64,000 bases of DNA from Hyphomicrobiales bacterium. Lineage in GTDB: Bacteria > Pseudomonadota > Alphaproteobacteria > Rhizobiales > Rhizobiaceae. A model generated the notes under the pieces. That model searched no databases, had not been told where the DNA came from, and was given only the letters and a program-made list of their open reading frames with translations. Location: NCBI GenBank assembly GCA_900465675.1, contig UBJR01000009.1:620001-684000 (forward strand). Reading direction: 5' to 3'. The translations under genes and the position numbers were made by a program. Positions 44,230-53,674 of the stretch are shown here, piece after piece (the stretch's first letter is position 1; the number at the start of each line of letters is the position of its first letter).

Positions 44230-44577
44230 CTATTCAGTCTTCGGCTCGCGCGAGTATCTCAGCGCTGCCTCGCGTAACGGCCCGAGGTTGTTGGCAACGA
44301 CGGTCCAGACAATGTCATCGGCGATGCGATGATATTCATGCCTGAGAACATTTCCGATACCCCGAATCTGCTTCCAGGGGATATAGGGCTCCGAGGCGAC
44401 GAGGTCGTCGGGCAAATGGCGGCTCGCTTCCGAGATGATTTCCAACGCCCGCTGGATCGCGAGCCGTAGAAGCCAGTCGCCCTTGAAATCGTCGAGAGAT
44501 TTGCCTGACGTCGCTGCCAGCACACCGTCGATGGTCTCGATAATCTCAGTGATGACAGGCTTGAGCTTTCTCGGCAT
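44230..44577 (-). CDS. hepT: HepT-like (DUF86) toxin
   Basis: A 115-residue all-alpha protein of the HepT/DUF86 family, ribonuclease toxins inactivated by their nucleotidyltransferase partner. Conserved parts: LRLAIQRALEIISEASRHLP and GIGNVLRHEYHRIADDIVW. In characterised HepT the RX4-6HXY motif has an Arg just before the Asn; here that position is Gly (GIGN) while HEY is kept, with another Arg next to His. ATG 44577 overlaps the stop of mntA (TGATG). Activity may differ from the model HepT. Confidence 0.87.
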   Translation of the reverse strand: MPRKLKPVITEIIETIDGVLAATSGKSLDDFKGDWLLRLAIQRALEIISEASRHLPDDLVASEPYIPWKQIRGIGNVLRHEYHRIADDIVWTVVANNLGPLREAALRYSREPKTE

Positions 44578-44873
44578 CAAAAGACCCGGATAGCGCTTTG
44601 CTCGATGTCCGCCTTGAGCATTGGATGCAGGCTGTCGCGTGTCGTCACGTCTACTTCGACATTCAGCTCGTCTTCGAGAAACTGCTTGATGGCGACCAGA
44701 TCGATCAGGGAAAAATGCGAACCGCTATCGTAGTCGATGAAGATATCGAGGTCGCTATCGCTGCCAAGCTCATCGCGTGCCGCAGAGCCGAAAAGATAAA
44801 GCCCCGTCGCGCCCATGCCGCGTACGGCATCGGAATATTCCCGCAGACTTTCGAGCACGTCTTTTCGATCCAT
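44577..44873 (-). CDS. mntA: MntA-like minimal nucleotidyltransferase antitoxin
   Basis: A 98-residue nucleotidyltransferase with the full GSX10DXD motif (GSAARDELGSDSDLDIF) near residues 28-44. MntA antitoxins modify their HepT partner by adding AMP to a tyrosine in the HEY motif, which is present in the adjacent HepT. Antitoxin-first order and a one-base stop/start overlap. It begins about 105 bases before the aatA terminator region, on the same strand as aatA. Confidence 0.9.
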   Translation of the reverse strand: MDRKDVLESLREYSDAVRGMGATGLYLFGSAARDELGSDSDLDIFIDYDSGSHFSLIDLVAIKQFLEDELNVEVDVTTRDSLHPMLKADIEQSAIRVF

Positions 44874-44924
44874 GACCGAAAACTATCACATCACCGGATC
44901 GATCTCCACAGTTGCATGCCCAAA

Positions 44925-44951
44925 CAAAAAGCCCGCCGTCTCCGGCGGGCT
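44925..44951 (-). terminator. intrinsic terminator of aatA
   Basis: On the minus strand an 8-bp stem AGCCCGCC/GGCGGGCT with loop GGAGAC is followed by TTTTTG, just after the aatA stop. Confidence 0.85.
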
Positions 44952-44978
44952 CAAGTGATCAAACGATGCCGCGACTGC

Positions 44979-46235
<1,257 letters not shown>

Positions 46236-46241
46236 CTAAGG

Positions 46242-46270
46242 TCTATGTCCAATGTGCGCAGGCATTTCAA
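46242..46270 (-). promoter_or_regulatory. aatA promoter
   Basis: On the minus strand TTGAAA (46270-46265), 17 bases, CATAGA (46247-46242), followed by about 55 bases of leader to the aatA ATG. Confidence 0.6.
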
Positions 46271-46545
46271 GCGCAAAGGCGCGATGACGCCGATGATTCT
46301 TATTGATCGATTGCCGCACGCTGAGAGATCGTTTGTGACGCCCGGTTGAATCAGTTTGCGAAGCTCTTGAATCAATCTCTGAGCTGGTCCGGATTTACCC
46401 CTTAAAATCAGAAACTTCCCCGTTTTGGGCCTTTGCCACGAATAAGCCGCAACAAATGCCGCGGCATGCCGCAATTCCGTCGTGAGCCCGCCGGGATCGG
46501 AGCCTCAATCTTGCACATCCGAAGTTGGTTATTGAGGGTATGCCA
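46271..46545. other. intergenic region between aatA and the sortase pair
   Basis: No coding frame is credible here. The only clear element is a perfect 12-bp palindrome ATGCCGCGGCAT (46456-46467), possibly an operator for the sortase target gene. Its own promoter is not obvious. Confidence 0.4.
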
Positions 46546-48885
46546 ATGTTTCTGGAAGACGAGTTTGCGACAGAGCGGCTCCGCGTCCGCCGCGTGGCCA
46601 TTTCATTCCTGATTGCGTTCACCGCATTTTTTGCATCGATCATGATGACGGCAGGGCTGGTGTCCGTTGCCCGCGCCGAAGAGGCCGCTGCACCGAAGGC
46701 CACGCAGCTGGCCGGTCTCGTTCGCCCGAACGATGTCAACAGTGGCTCGCTGCTCTTCCCGTCGAAGGATCCGGGCTTTTTCATCGAGGCGCCGCGGCTG
46801 AAGACCGATGTCGAGATGGACGTCTCCGGCCCGGTCGCCCGCGTCAAGGTCACCCAACGGTTCCAGAATCCCAGCAAGGGATGGGTCGAAGGCACCTATG
46901 TCTTCCCGCTGCCGGAAAATTCCGCCGTCGATGAGTTGAAGATGCAGATCGGCGACCGCTTCATCGAGGGCCAGATCAAGCCGCGCCAGGAAGCCCGCGA
47001 GATCTACGAGCAGGCGAAAGCCGAGGGCAAGAAGGCAGCGCTTCTGGAGCAGCAGCGCCCGAACATCTTCACCAACCAGGTCGCCAACATCGGCCCCGGC
47101 GAAACCATCGTCGTGCAGATCGAGTATCAGCAGGCCGTCCACCAGTCCGGCGGCGAATTCTCGCTCCGCTTCCCGATGGTCGTTGCCCCCCGCTACAATC
47201 CGGCTCCCGTCGTCCAGACCGTCGAGTTCAACAATGGTGCTGGCTTCGCCGTGCCGAATGACCCGGTTCCGAACCGCGACAAGATCGAGGCGCCGGTCCT
47301 CGACCCGCGCGAGAACGCCAAGATCAACCCTGTCGCGCTGACCGTGAACCTGAAAGCCGGCTTCCCGCTCGGCGACGTCAAGTCCGCCTTCCACGATGTC
47401 GATATCAAACAGGACGGCGACCAGAACCGCGTCATCAGCCTGAAGGGCGAGTCCGTTCCGGCCGACAAGGATTTCGAGCTCACCTGGAAGGCAGCACCAG
47501 GCAAGACGCCGAGCGCCGGCCTGTTCCGCGAAGTGCTGGATGGCAAGACCTATCTGCTTGCCTTCGTCACCCCGCCCGCAACGCCGGATGCATCGGCGGC
47601 ACCTTTGAAGCGCGAGGTCATCTTCGTCATCGACAATTCCGGCTCGATGTCCGGAGAATCGATCGCCCAGGCGAAGGAAAGCCTGGCTCTGGCGATCTCC
47701 AAACTCGGTGCGGACGATCGCTTCAACGTCATCCGCTTCGACGACACCATGACCGATTATTTCGGCGGCCTCGTCGGCGCCACGCCCGACAATCGCGAAA
47801 AGGCGATCGCCTATGTCCGCGGCCTGACGGCCGACGGCGGCACCGAGATGCTGCCAGCGCTCGAGGACGCGTTGCGCAATCAGGGATCGGTCGCCAATGG
47901 CGCGCTCCGCCAGGTCGTCTTCCTGACGGATGGCGCAATCGGCAACGAGCAGCAACTGTTCATGGAGATCACCAACAACCGTAGCGATGCCCGCGTCTTC
48001 ACCGTCGGCATCGGCTCGGCCCCGAACTCCTATTTCATGACCAAGGCCGCCGAGCTTGGCCGCGGCACTTTCACCCATATCGGCTCCACCGATCAGGTCG
48101 CGACGCGCATGGGCGAGCTCTTCGCCAAGCTGCAGAACCCGGCGATGACGGATATCGCCGCCACCTTCGAAGGCACGCAGGCAAGCGACATCACTCCAAA
48201 CCCGATGCCCGATCTCTATACCGGCGAGCCGGTTGTCCTGACGGCGGAACTGCCAACAGATAAACCCGCAGGCAAACTGCAGATCACCGGCAAGACCGGC
48301 GCCCAGCCCTGGCGCGTCGAGATGGACATCGCCAATGCGGCCGATGGCAAGGGCCTCTCCAAACTCTGGGCCCGCCGCAAGATTGATGATCTCGAAGCCC
48401 GCGCCTATGAGCGCCAAGATCCGGCCGCGCTCGACAAGGATGTCGAGACGATCGCCATGGCACATCATCTCGTTTCCCGCGTCACCAGCCTCGTTGCCAT
48501 CGACGTCACGCCATCGCGCCCAGATGGCCAGCCGGTTACCTCGACCAAGCTGCGGCTGAACCTGCCCGAAGGCTGGGACTTCGAGAAGGTGATGGGCGAA
48601 CCCGCAGCCCCTGCCCCATCAGGCAGCGCACCGGATCACGCGATGGCCAAGCCGCAGATGGAGTTCGCGGCCCTCGCCAACCAGATGGCCGCCGCTCCGA
48701 CCCCGGCGGCCGCCAATCTCATCGCTCAGCGCTCCGCGTCGGTAAAGCTGCCGCAGACCGCAACGCTCGCCGACCAGCAGATCATGCAGGGCCTGACCAT
48801 GCTGTTGGCAGCGCTCGCCGCAGCCGGTGGCTTTGCCATCTGGCGCCGCCGCCTGCGCGGCCTCGTCATCCCGGGAGGCCGCTGA
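46546..48885 (+). CDS. VIT/VWA-domain sortase target protein
   Basis: A 779-residue exported protein: signal anchor (VAISFLIAFTAFFASIMMTA), a VIT domain (VKVTQRFQNPSKGWVEGTYV, TYVFPLPENSAVDELKMQIG), then a von Willebrand A domain with the MIDAS motif FVIDNSGSMSGESI. At the C-terminus stands a sorting signal: LPQTA, a hydrophobic segment (TMLLAALAAAGGFAIW) and an Arg-rich tail. This is the architecture of the proteobacterial targets of class GN sortases. ATG 46546 has GAGGG 7 bases upstream; ATG 46540 is too close to it. Its TGA overlaps the sortase ATG (TGATG). Role in the envelope unknown, perhaps adhesion or matrix. Confidence 0.9.
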   Translation: MFLEDEFATERLRVRRVAISFLIAFTAFFASIMMTAGLVSVARAEEAAAPKATQLAGLVRPNDVNSGSLLFPSKDPGFFIEAPRLKTDVEMDVSGPVARVKVTQRFQNPSKGWVEGTYVFPLPENSAVDELKMQIGDRFIEGQIKPRQEAREIYEQAKAEGKKAALLEQQRPNIFTNQVANIGPGETIVVQIEYQQAVHQSGGEFSLRFPMVVAPRYNPAPVVQTVEFNNGAGFAVPNDPVPNRDKIEAPVLDPRENAKINPVALTVNLKAGFPLGDVKSAFHDVDIKQDGDQNRVISLKGESVPADKDFELTWKAAPGKTPSAGLFREVLDGKTYLLAFVTPPATPDASAAPLKREVIFVIDNSGSMSGESIAQAKESLALAISKLGADDRFNVIRFDDTMTDYFGGLVGATPDNREKAIAYVRGLTADGGTEMLPALEDALRNQGSVANGALRQVVFLTDGAIGNEQQLFMEITNNRSDARVFTVGIGSAPNSYFMTKAAELGRGTFTHIGSTDQVATRMGELFAKLQNPAMTDIAATFEGTQASDITPNPMPDLYTGEPVVLTAELPTDKPAGKLQITGKTGAQPWRVEMDIANAADGKGLSKLWARRKIDDLEARAYERQDPAALDKDVETIAMAHHLVSRVTSLVAIDVTPSRPDGQPVTSTKLRLNLPEGWDFEKVMGEPAAPAPSGSAPDHAMAKPQMEFAALANQMAAAPTPAAANLIAQRSASVKLPQTATLADQQIMQGLTMLLAALAAAGGFAIWRRRLRGLVIPGGR

Positions 48886-49652
48886 TGGCCGGCACGCAGA
48901 GAGGCAGCTGGAACGAGGAAACGGGCGAATTCGCGCCCCTTCCGAGCTATCTGGAAATGATGATGGCGAATGCCGCCGCCACCGCATTTGACGTGGAGCA
49001 GCCGCGCAGGAGCTTTTTCTCCCGGCTCTCGCCGATGGAAAAGATCGTCGCCTTCGGCATTCTCGGTCTTGGCCTTTATGGTGTCGCACTGGTCAGCAGC
49101 GGCTTCTATCTGAAGGGCAAGGCAGAGCTTTCGCAGGTTCTCCTGAAGCGCGCCTTCGCCGCGGAGCTGCGGGGCGAAGATGCCAAGCCGTGGCCCTGGG
49201 CCGATTTCACCACCGAAGCCGAAGTCAGCGCCCCGCGTCTCGGCAAGACGGCGATCGTGCTGTCGGGCGCATCCGGCGAAGCGCTGGCCTTCGGCCCGGC
49301 CTGGCTCAGCAACACGCCGCAGCCGGGCGACGAAGGCACATCGGTGATCGCCGCCCACAGGGACACCCACTTCCGCTGGCTGAAAGACGTCAAACCCGGC
49401 GACGACATCGAAATCAAGCGCCGTGACGGCACCGTGCTGACCTTCAAGACCACCGACGCCCGCGTCGCGCGGTGGGACGAAAGCGGCATCGATGCGGCGG
49501 CAAACGGCCGCCATCTGGTGCTGACCACCTGTTGGCCCTTCGACGCCACCGAACGCGGCCCGATGCGCTACATCGTTGAGGCCGAGCTGGTCGATACGAT
49601 CCAGACCGGCACCGTTCAACCCGGCAACACAAAGCCGTTATCCGGCACCTAG
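48885..49652 (+). CDS. class GN sortase
   Basis: A 255-residue transpeptidase with one membrane segment (IVAFGILGLGLYGVALVSSG, residues 54-73). Catalytic triad: His158 (VIAAHRDTHF), Cys216 (LTTCWPFDA), and Arg224 or Arg228 (ERGPMRY). It would cleave the LPQTA signal of the protein encoded directly upstream, with which it is coupled by a one-base overlap. It anchors the target to an unknown acceptor in the Gram-negative envelope. The N-terminal 45 residues are an extra cytoplasmic piece. Confidence 0.92.
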   Translation: MAGTQRGSWNEETGEFAPLPSYLEMMMANAAATAFDVEQPRRSFFSRLSPMEKIVAFGILGLGLYGVALVSSGFYLKGKAELSQVLLKRAFAAELRGEDAKPWPWADFTTEAEVSAPRLGKTAIVLSGASGEALAFGPAWLSNTPQPGDEGTSVIAAHRDTHFRWLKDVKPGDDIEIKRRDGTVLTFKTTDARVARWDESGIDAAANGRHLVLTTCWPFDATERGPMRYIVEAELVDTIQTGTVQPGNTKPLSGT

Positions 49653-49720
49653 CGAGGTTGAAGCGATCGCCCCCGCGCGCCACCTAACCAGCTGGATGGT
49701 AAAACGGGGAGATTATCAAC

Positions 49721-50863
49721 ATGCTCAAGGGATTGCGCGTCGCTTTGACGGCAGGTGCCGCATTTGCAATGGCTGGCGCTGCATATGCAGCCGACAGGGT
49801 GCAGACCAAGGACGTCGCGGTCAGCGTCGATACGCTGGCAACCGGGCTTGATCATCCCTGGGCTGTCGAGGTCATGCCCGATGGCGCTTATCTCGTGACC
49901 GAACGTCCCGGCAATATCCGGATCATTCGCGATGGCAAGGTCTCCGAACCGCTTGCCGGCGTGCCCGAGGTCAGCGCCCGCGGCCAGGGCGGCCTGATGG
50001 ATGTGGCGCTCTCCCCCGATTTCGCCCAAAGCCGCATTTTCTACTTCACCGCCGCAATCGCCAATGCCAGGGGATCAGGCACCGAGGCTTTCGCCGCCAG
50101 GCTTTCAGCCGACGAAACCGGGATCCAAGACGTCAAGCCGATCTTCACCATGGCGAAATTCACCGGCGGCAACATCCAGTATGGCTCGCGCATCGCCATC
50201 GCCGGGGACGGCAGCCTGTTCATCAGCGTCGGCGACCGCGGCAGCCGCGACCGTTCCCAGGACTTCAAGGATGACGCCGGCTCGATCATCCATGTGAACG
50301 CCGATGGCAGCATCCCCGCGGATAATCCCTTCCGCGACGGCGCCAAGGCACGGCCTGAAATCTGGTCGAAGGGTCATCGTAACCCGCAGGGCATCACTTT
50401 CGATGCCGCCGACGGCAACCTCTACACCGTCGAGCACGGCGCCCGCGGCGGCGACGAGATCAATCTCATCGCGCCGGCCAAGAATTACGGCTGGCCCGTC
50501 ATCACCTATGGCGTCGATTATTCGGGCGCCAAGATCGGCGAAGGCACGAACAAGGAAGGACTGGAACAGCCCCTCCACTATTGGGATCCATCCATTGCCC
50601 CCGGCGCCATCGCCGTCTATCGCGGCAAGATGTTTCCCGAATGGGATGGCGACATGCTGGTCGCCGCACTGAAATTCCAGCTGCTGTCGCGCATGCAGCG
50701 CGATGGCAGCGGCAAGTTCGTTGGCGAGGAGCGCATGTTCGAAGGCAAATACGGCCGCATCCGCGATATCACCGTCGCACCGGATGGAGCATTGCTGATG
50801 GTGACGGACGAGAGCGACGGCGCCTTGCTGCGCGTCTCGCGCGCTGCAAACCAGGACGGCTAA
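49721..50863 (+). CDS. periplasmic PQQ-dependent sugar dehydrogenase (Asd/YliI type)
   Basis: A 380-residue secreted protein with a cleavable signal peptide (LKGLRVALTAGAAFAMAGAAYA-A). The mature part is a six-bladed propeller of the glucose/sorbosone dehydrogenase family: LDHPWAVEVMPDGAYLVTER, VGDRGSRDRSQD, GHRNPQGITFD and VEHGARGGDEINLI carry the PQQ and Ca2+ contacts. It would oxidise aldose sugars outside the cytoplasm. GGGGAGA stands before ATG 49721. The 3' end overlaps the convergent DUF3052 gene by 4 bases. Confidence 0.9.
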   Translation: MLKGLRVALTAGAAFAMAGAAYAADRVQTKDVAVSVDTLATGLDHPWAVEVMPDGAYLVTERPGNIRIIRDGKVSEPLAGVPEVSARGQGGLMDVALSPDFAQSRIFYFTAAIANARGSGTEAFAARLSADETGIQDVKPIFTMAKFTGGNIQYGSRIAIAGDGSLFISVGDRGSRDRSQDFKDDAGSIIHVNADGSIPADNPFRDGAKARPEIWSKGHRNPQGITFDAADGNLYTVEHGARGGDEINLIAPAKNYGWPVITYGVDYSGAKIGEGTNKEGLEQPLHYWDPSIAPGAIAVYRGKMFPEWDGDMLVAALKFQLLSRMQRDGSGKFVGEERMFEGKYGRIRDITVAPDGALLMVTDESDGALLRVSRAANQDG

Positions 50864-51279
50864 GCGCCCCTGAGCTCCCTGCGGACGACGAATTTCAAGC
50901 CCGACCATATCTCGTCGATGGCACAGACTTTCACATCGACGAGACCGGTCGGCAGCAGCACCTCGCGCAGCACGTCTTCAGCGATATCGGTCGGCAGCTT
51001 CGATGCCTTCTTCGGCCATGATATCCAGATCACCCCGTCAGGCTGCACCAGCTGCCGCAATCGCGGCGCCAATGCTTCCAGCGCTGCACGCCGGGTCTCG
51101 AAGATATGGATGTAGTCGAAGCGCGCCTCCTTCTCAGGCGCTACCAGTTCGACCCGGCTGAAATGCGCGAAATCGGCAAGCGCTGGGACGCTTTGAGGCA
51201 CGCCGATCAGCAGCGCTGCCTGCCCTGCCTTCAGCCCTAGCTTCTTTTCGAGCGGCGTTCCCGAATAGCCGGCGCTCAT
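50860..51279 (-). CDS. DUF3052 domain protein
   Basis: A 139-residue soluble protein from ATG 51279 (MSAGYSGTPLEKKLGLKAG). The pattern GYSGTPLEKKLGLK, followed by FDYIHIFETRR and GVIWISWPKKASK, is that of the DUF3052 family, a Rossmann-like domain of unknown function. A longer frame to 51306 would add 9 residues without similarity. It is divergent from the DMT transporter gene. Confidence 0.85.
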   Translation of the reverse strand: MSAGYSGTPLEKKLGLKAGQAALLIGVPQSVPALADFAHFSRVELVAPEKEARFDYIHIFETRRAALEALAPRLRQLVQPDGVIWISWPKKASKLPTDIAEDVLREVLLPTGLVDVKVCAIDEIWSGLKFVVRRELRGA

Positions 51280-51434
51280 CGGCTTAGCCGTGCCGGCTGA
51301 TGGCAAAACGTTCTGCCGTTATGCTCTGTCATGCGGTCACCCTTGAGACCAACCTCTCCGTTTATTCCGGCTTGCTGAAACAAAAGGCAACTGCTAACCA
51401 CAACTTCATCACTCTCCCCGCATCGAGGAATGCC

Positions 51435-52325
51435 ATGACTCGCGTCCAAGCGAACCTGTTGCTGTTGCTTGCGGCCGCCATCTGGGGCGGCGGGTTTGTC
51501 GCGCAATCGACGGCGATGGAAGCCATCGGCCCGTTCTGGTTCATCGGCCTGCGTTTCGCTGTCGCCACCGCCGCCGTCCTGCCTTTCGTCTTTCTCGAAA
51601 GCCGCAAGGCGAAGGTAAAAACCAGTAAGCGGCAGCTCGGCATCTATCTTGCGATCGGACTGGCCCTCTTCGGCGGCGCCTCGACCCAGCAGATCGGCTT
51701 GCAGACCACATCGGTCACCAATTCGAGCTTTATCACCGGCCTCTACGTCGTCTTCGTCCCGGTCATCGCGGTACTTTTCCTGCGCCGCCCGCCGCACTGG
51801 ATCATCTGGCCGGCAGCAGCCATGGCGATCGCCGGCATCTTTCTTCTATCGGGCGGCCATCTCTCGGCACTCACGGTCGGAGACGGATTGACGGTCATCT
51901 GCGCCGGCTTCTGGGCCATCCAGATCACCCTTGCCGGCATCACCGTCAAGGAGACCGGCCGGCCGCTGGCGCTCTCGGCATCGCAGTTTGCCGTCACCGC
52001 GGTCTGCGCCCTCATCGTCGCTGCCATCATCGAGCCGATCAGCCTCGACGCCATCCGCGGCGCAGCACCCGAGATCCTCTATGTCGGTATCTTCTCGTCC
52101 GGCGTCGCCTTCGTGCTGCAGGTCATCGGCCAGCGCTACACGACGCCGTCGCAAGCGGCGATCTTCCTGTCTTCGGAAGCGCTGTTCGGCTCGTCGCTGG
52201 CCGCCCTCATCCTCGGCGAAACCATTCCGCCTGTCGGCTATATCGGATGCGCGCTGATGTTTACCGCTATGCTTGTGGTGGAAATCGTCCCGGAATTGAC
52301 CCGCCGCCGCACCCAGCCTGCCTGA
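51435..52325 (+). CDS. EamA/DMT family transporter
   Basis: A 296-residue ten-helix transporter built of two EamA repeats (LLLLAAAIWGGGFVAQSTAM and, in the second half, ICAGFWAIQITLAGITVKET). Members export amino acids, metabolites or drugs. The start ATG 51435 has AGGA close upstream and gives the normal first helix; the open frame back to 51300 has no family similarity. Substrate unknown. Confidence 0.9.
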   Translation: MTRVQANLLLLLAAAIWGGGFVAQSTAMEAIGPFWFIGLRFAVATAAVLPFVFLESRKAKVKTSKRQLGIYLAIGLALFGGASTQQIGLQTTSVTNSSFITGLYVVFVPVIAVLFLRRPPHWIIWPAAAMAIAGIFLLSGGHLSALTVGDGLTVICAGFWAIQITLAGITVKETGRPLALSASQFAVTAVCALIVAAIIEPISLDAIRGAAPEILYVGIFSSGVAFVLQVIGQRYTTPSQAAIFLSSEALFGSSLAALILGETIPPVGYIGCALMFTAMLVVEIVPELTRRRTQPA

Positions 52326-52765
52326 AACCGCATCCAGTACGCGCACCCGGCTTGATTCGAAATTTTTTTTCGAATGCTCCGATAACCCGCTAGCGTTGTG
52401 TTTTTGGGAAAATCTCCTCACAAAATATATTGCAGACGATACAAAACGTTAATCATGCGCGCGCGGGGAGCGATTTTTTGCGTTTTGGCGCAAATAGGAT
52501 ACCCGGCGGGACTGTGCTTCCGACAACACGTTAAAAAACTTTTGCTTGCCAATTCTCAATAATCGCAGCAATCTCGGGGCGTTCGGGCATTTTGCGAGCA
52601 TGGGAAGTCCTTAAGAAAGTGCGCGCCGGAAACGCTAATATTCCGGTCAGCCAGTCTCAATAAGATGGGGAATAATCCCACCACGAGACAGGCCGAGGTA
52701 GAGGGGACCTTTTTCTCGAAATTCAAGAACTGCCTGCCAACGCTCCGGAAGGGGCTTAATTGATG
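52326..52765 (+). other. long intergenic region upstream of the cold-shock gene
   Basis: No protein frame is credible. At 52355-52375 is a perfect 8-bp inverted repeat ATTCGAAA/TTTCGAAT with a T5 loop, probably ending the DMT transporter transcript. The rest is AT-rich for this genome and is likely to hold the csp promoter and an unusually long leader; I see no clear -35/-10 pair. Confidence 0.45.
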
Positions 52766-52788
52766 CTGCCCGTGTGGATGGCGGGCAG
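52766..52788 (+). promoter_or_regulatory. hairpin next to the csp ribosome site
   Basis: A perfect 7-bp stem CTGCCCG/CGGGCAG (loop TGTGGATGG) ends 5 bases before the AAAAGGA ribosome site at 52793-52799. A structure there could change ribosome access with temperature, as in other cold-shock leaders. Confidence 0.4.
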
Positions 52789-52807
52789 AGAGAAAAGGAC
52801 CTGACGC

Positions 52808-53023
52808 ATGGCCGAGACTGGGACTGTGAAATTCTTCAATACTGACAAGGGCTTCGGCTTCATCAAGCCGGACAGGGGTGGCGCGGACATCTTCGTTCAC
52901 ATCTCTGCCGTTCAGGCTTCCGGCCTGGCCGGTCTGACGGAAAATCAGAAGGTAAGCTTCGACACGGAGCCGGACCGCCGCGGCAAGGGACCGAAGGCCG
53001 TCAATCTTCAGATTTCCGGCTAA
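52808..53023 (+). CDS. cold-shock domain protein
   Basis: A 71-residue single-stranded nucleic-acid binding protein. RNP1 is KGFGFIKPD and RNP2 is DIFVHISAVQ; the rest (LTENQKVSFDTEPDRRGKGP) is standard for the CspA family. AAAAGGA is 8 bases before ATG 52808. Acts as an RNA chaperone; whether it is cold-induced cannot be told, but the long structured leader points that way. Confidence 0.95.
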   Translation: MAETGTVKFFNTDKGFGFIKPDRGGADIFVHISAVQASGLAGLTENQKVSFDTEPDRRGKGPKAVNLQISG

Positions 53024-53055
53024 TCCCGAAACAACGCGATCTATTCGAGTGGAAG

Positions 53056-53079
53056 CCCGGCAGAGATGCCGGGTTTTGT
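53056..53079 (+). terminator. intrinsic terminator of csp
   Basis: Stem CCCGGC/GCCGGG (53056-53061/53068-53073), loop AGAGAT, followed by TTTTGTT. Confidence 0.85.
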
Positions 53080-53200
53080 TATTCAGCATCCGTTCAGATA
53101 GCCGCCACTATCGTCTCATCCTAACGGCGCAGGAACCCGCTGCCGCTTTGAAGAGTTTATAGACAGCACTTCTCGCTGTCTTGGAAAGTAGGACAAGGTC

Positions 53201-53617
53201 ATGAACAAGATCGCAAAGACACTTATTCTGACGGCTGCCGCCGCCGCTCTCAGCCTTTCCGCTGTCAGCGAAGCCTCCGCCGACAGCTGGCGCCGTCACC
53301 ACAACAACGACGCCCTCGTTGGCGGTGCTGTGGGCCTCGCAACCGGCCTGATCGTTGGCTCGGCAATCGCCAACTCGAACCAGCCGCGCTATTATTACGA
53401 CGAGCCGCGCTATGCCGAACCGGTCTACGAGCCGGAATATGACGCGCCGGTCTATCGTGCGCCGCCGCCGCGCTATTACCAGCCGGTCCGCGCTGGCCTT
53501 GAGCCCTGGACGCCGCAGTGGCAGCGTTATTGCTCGTACCGTTACCGCAGCTTCGACCCGGGCACCGGCACCTTCATCGGCAACGATGGCCGCGAACATT
53601 TCTGCACCGCCGGCTGA
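53201..53617 (+). CDS. BA14K family secreted protein
   Basis: A 138-residue exported protein of the Rhizobiales BA14K family (named for the Brucella 14-kDa immunoreactive protein). A signal peptide of about 27 residues (LILTAAAAALSLSAVSEASA-D) is followed by a Gly/Ala membrane-like stretch (DALVGGAVGLATGLIVGSAI), a Tyr/Pro-rich linker and the C-terminal domain (WQRYCSYRYRSFDPGTGTF) with two cysteines. Some members bind sugars. It is a single-gene unit closed by the terminator at 53642. Confidence 0.9.
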   Translation: MNKIAKTLILTAAAAALSLSAVSEASADSWRRHHNNDALVGGAVGLATGLIVGSAIANSNQPRYYYDEPRYAEPVYEPEYDAPVYRAPPPRYYQPVRAGLEPWTPQWQRYCSYRYRSFDPGTGTFIGNDGREHFCTAG

Positions 53618-53641
53618 GTTCGCAAGCTGTAGCGAATAACG

Positions 53642-53674
53642 AAGCGCCGCTCATCGAGCGGCGCTTTTGTTTTG
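53642..53674 (+). terminator. intrinsic terminator of the BA14K gene
   Basis: An 11-bp stem (53642-53652/53656-53666) with a 3-base loop, followed by TTGTTTTGT. It abuts the stop of the convergent hydrolase gene and its A-rich left side may serve both strands. Confidence 0.85.
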
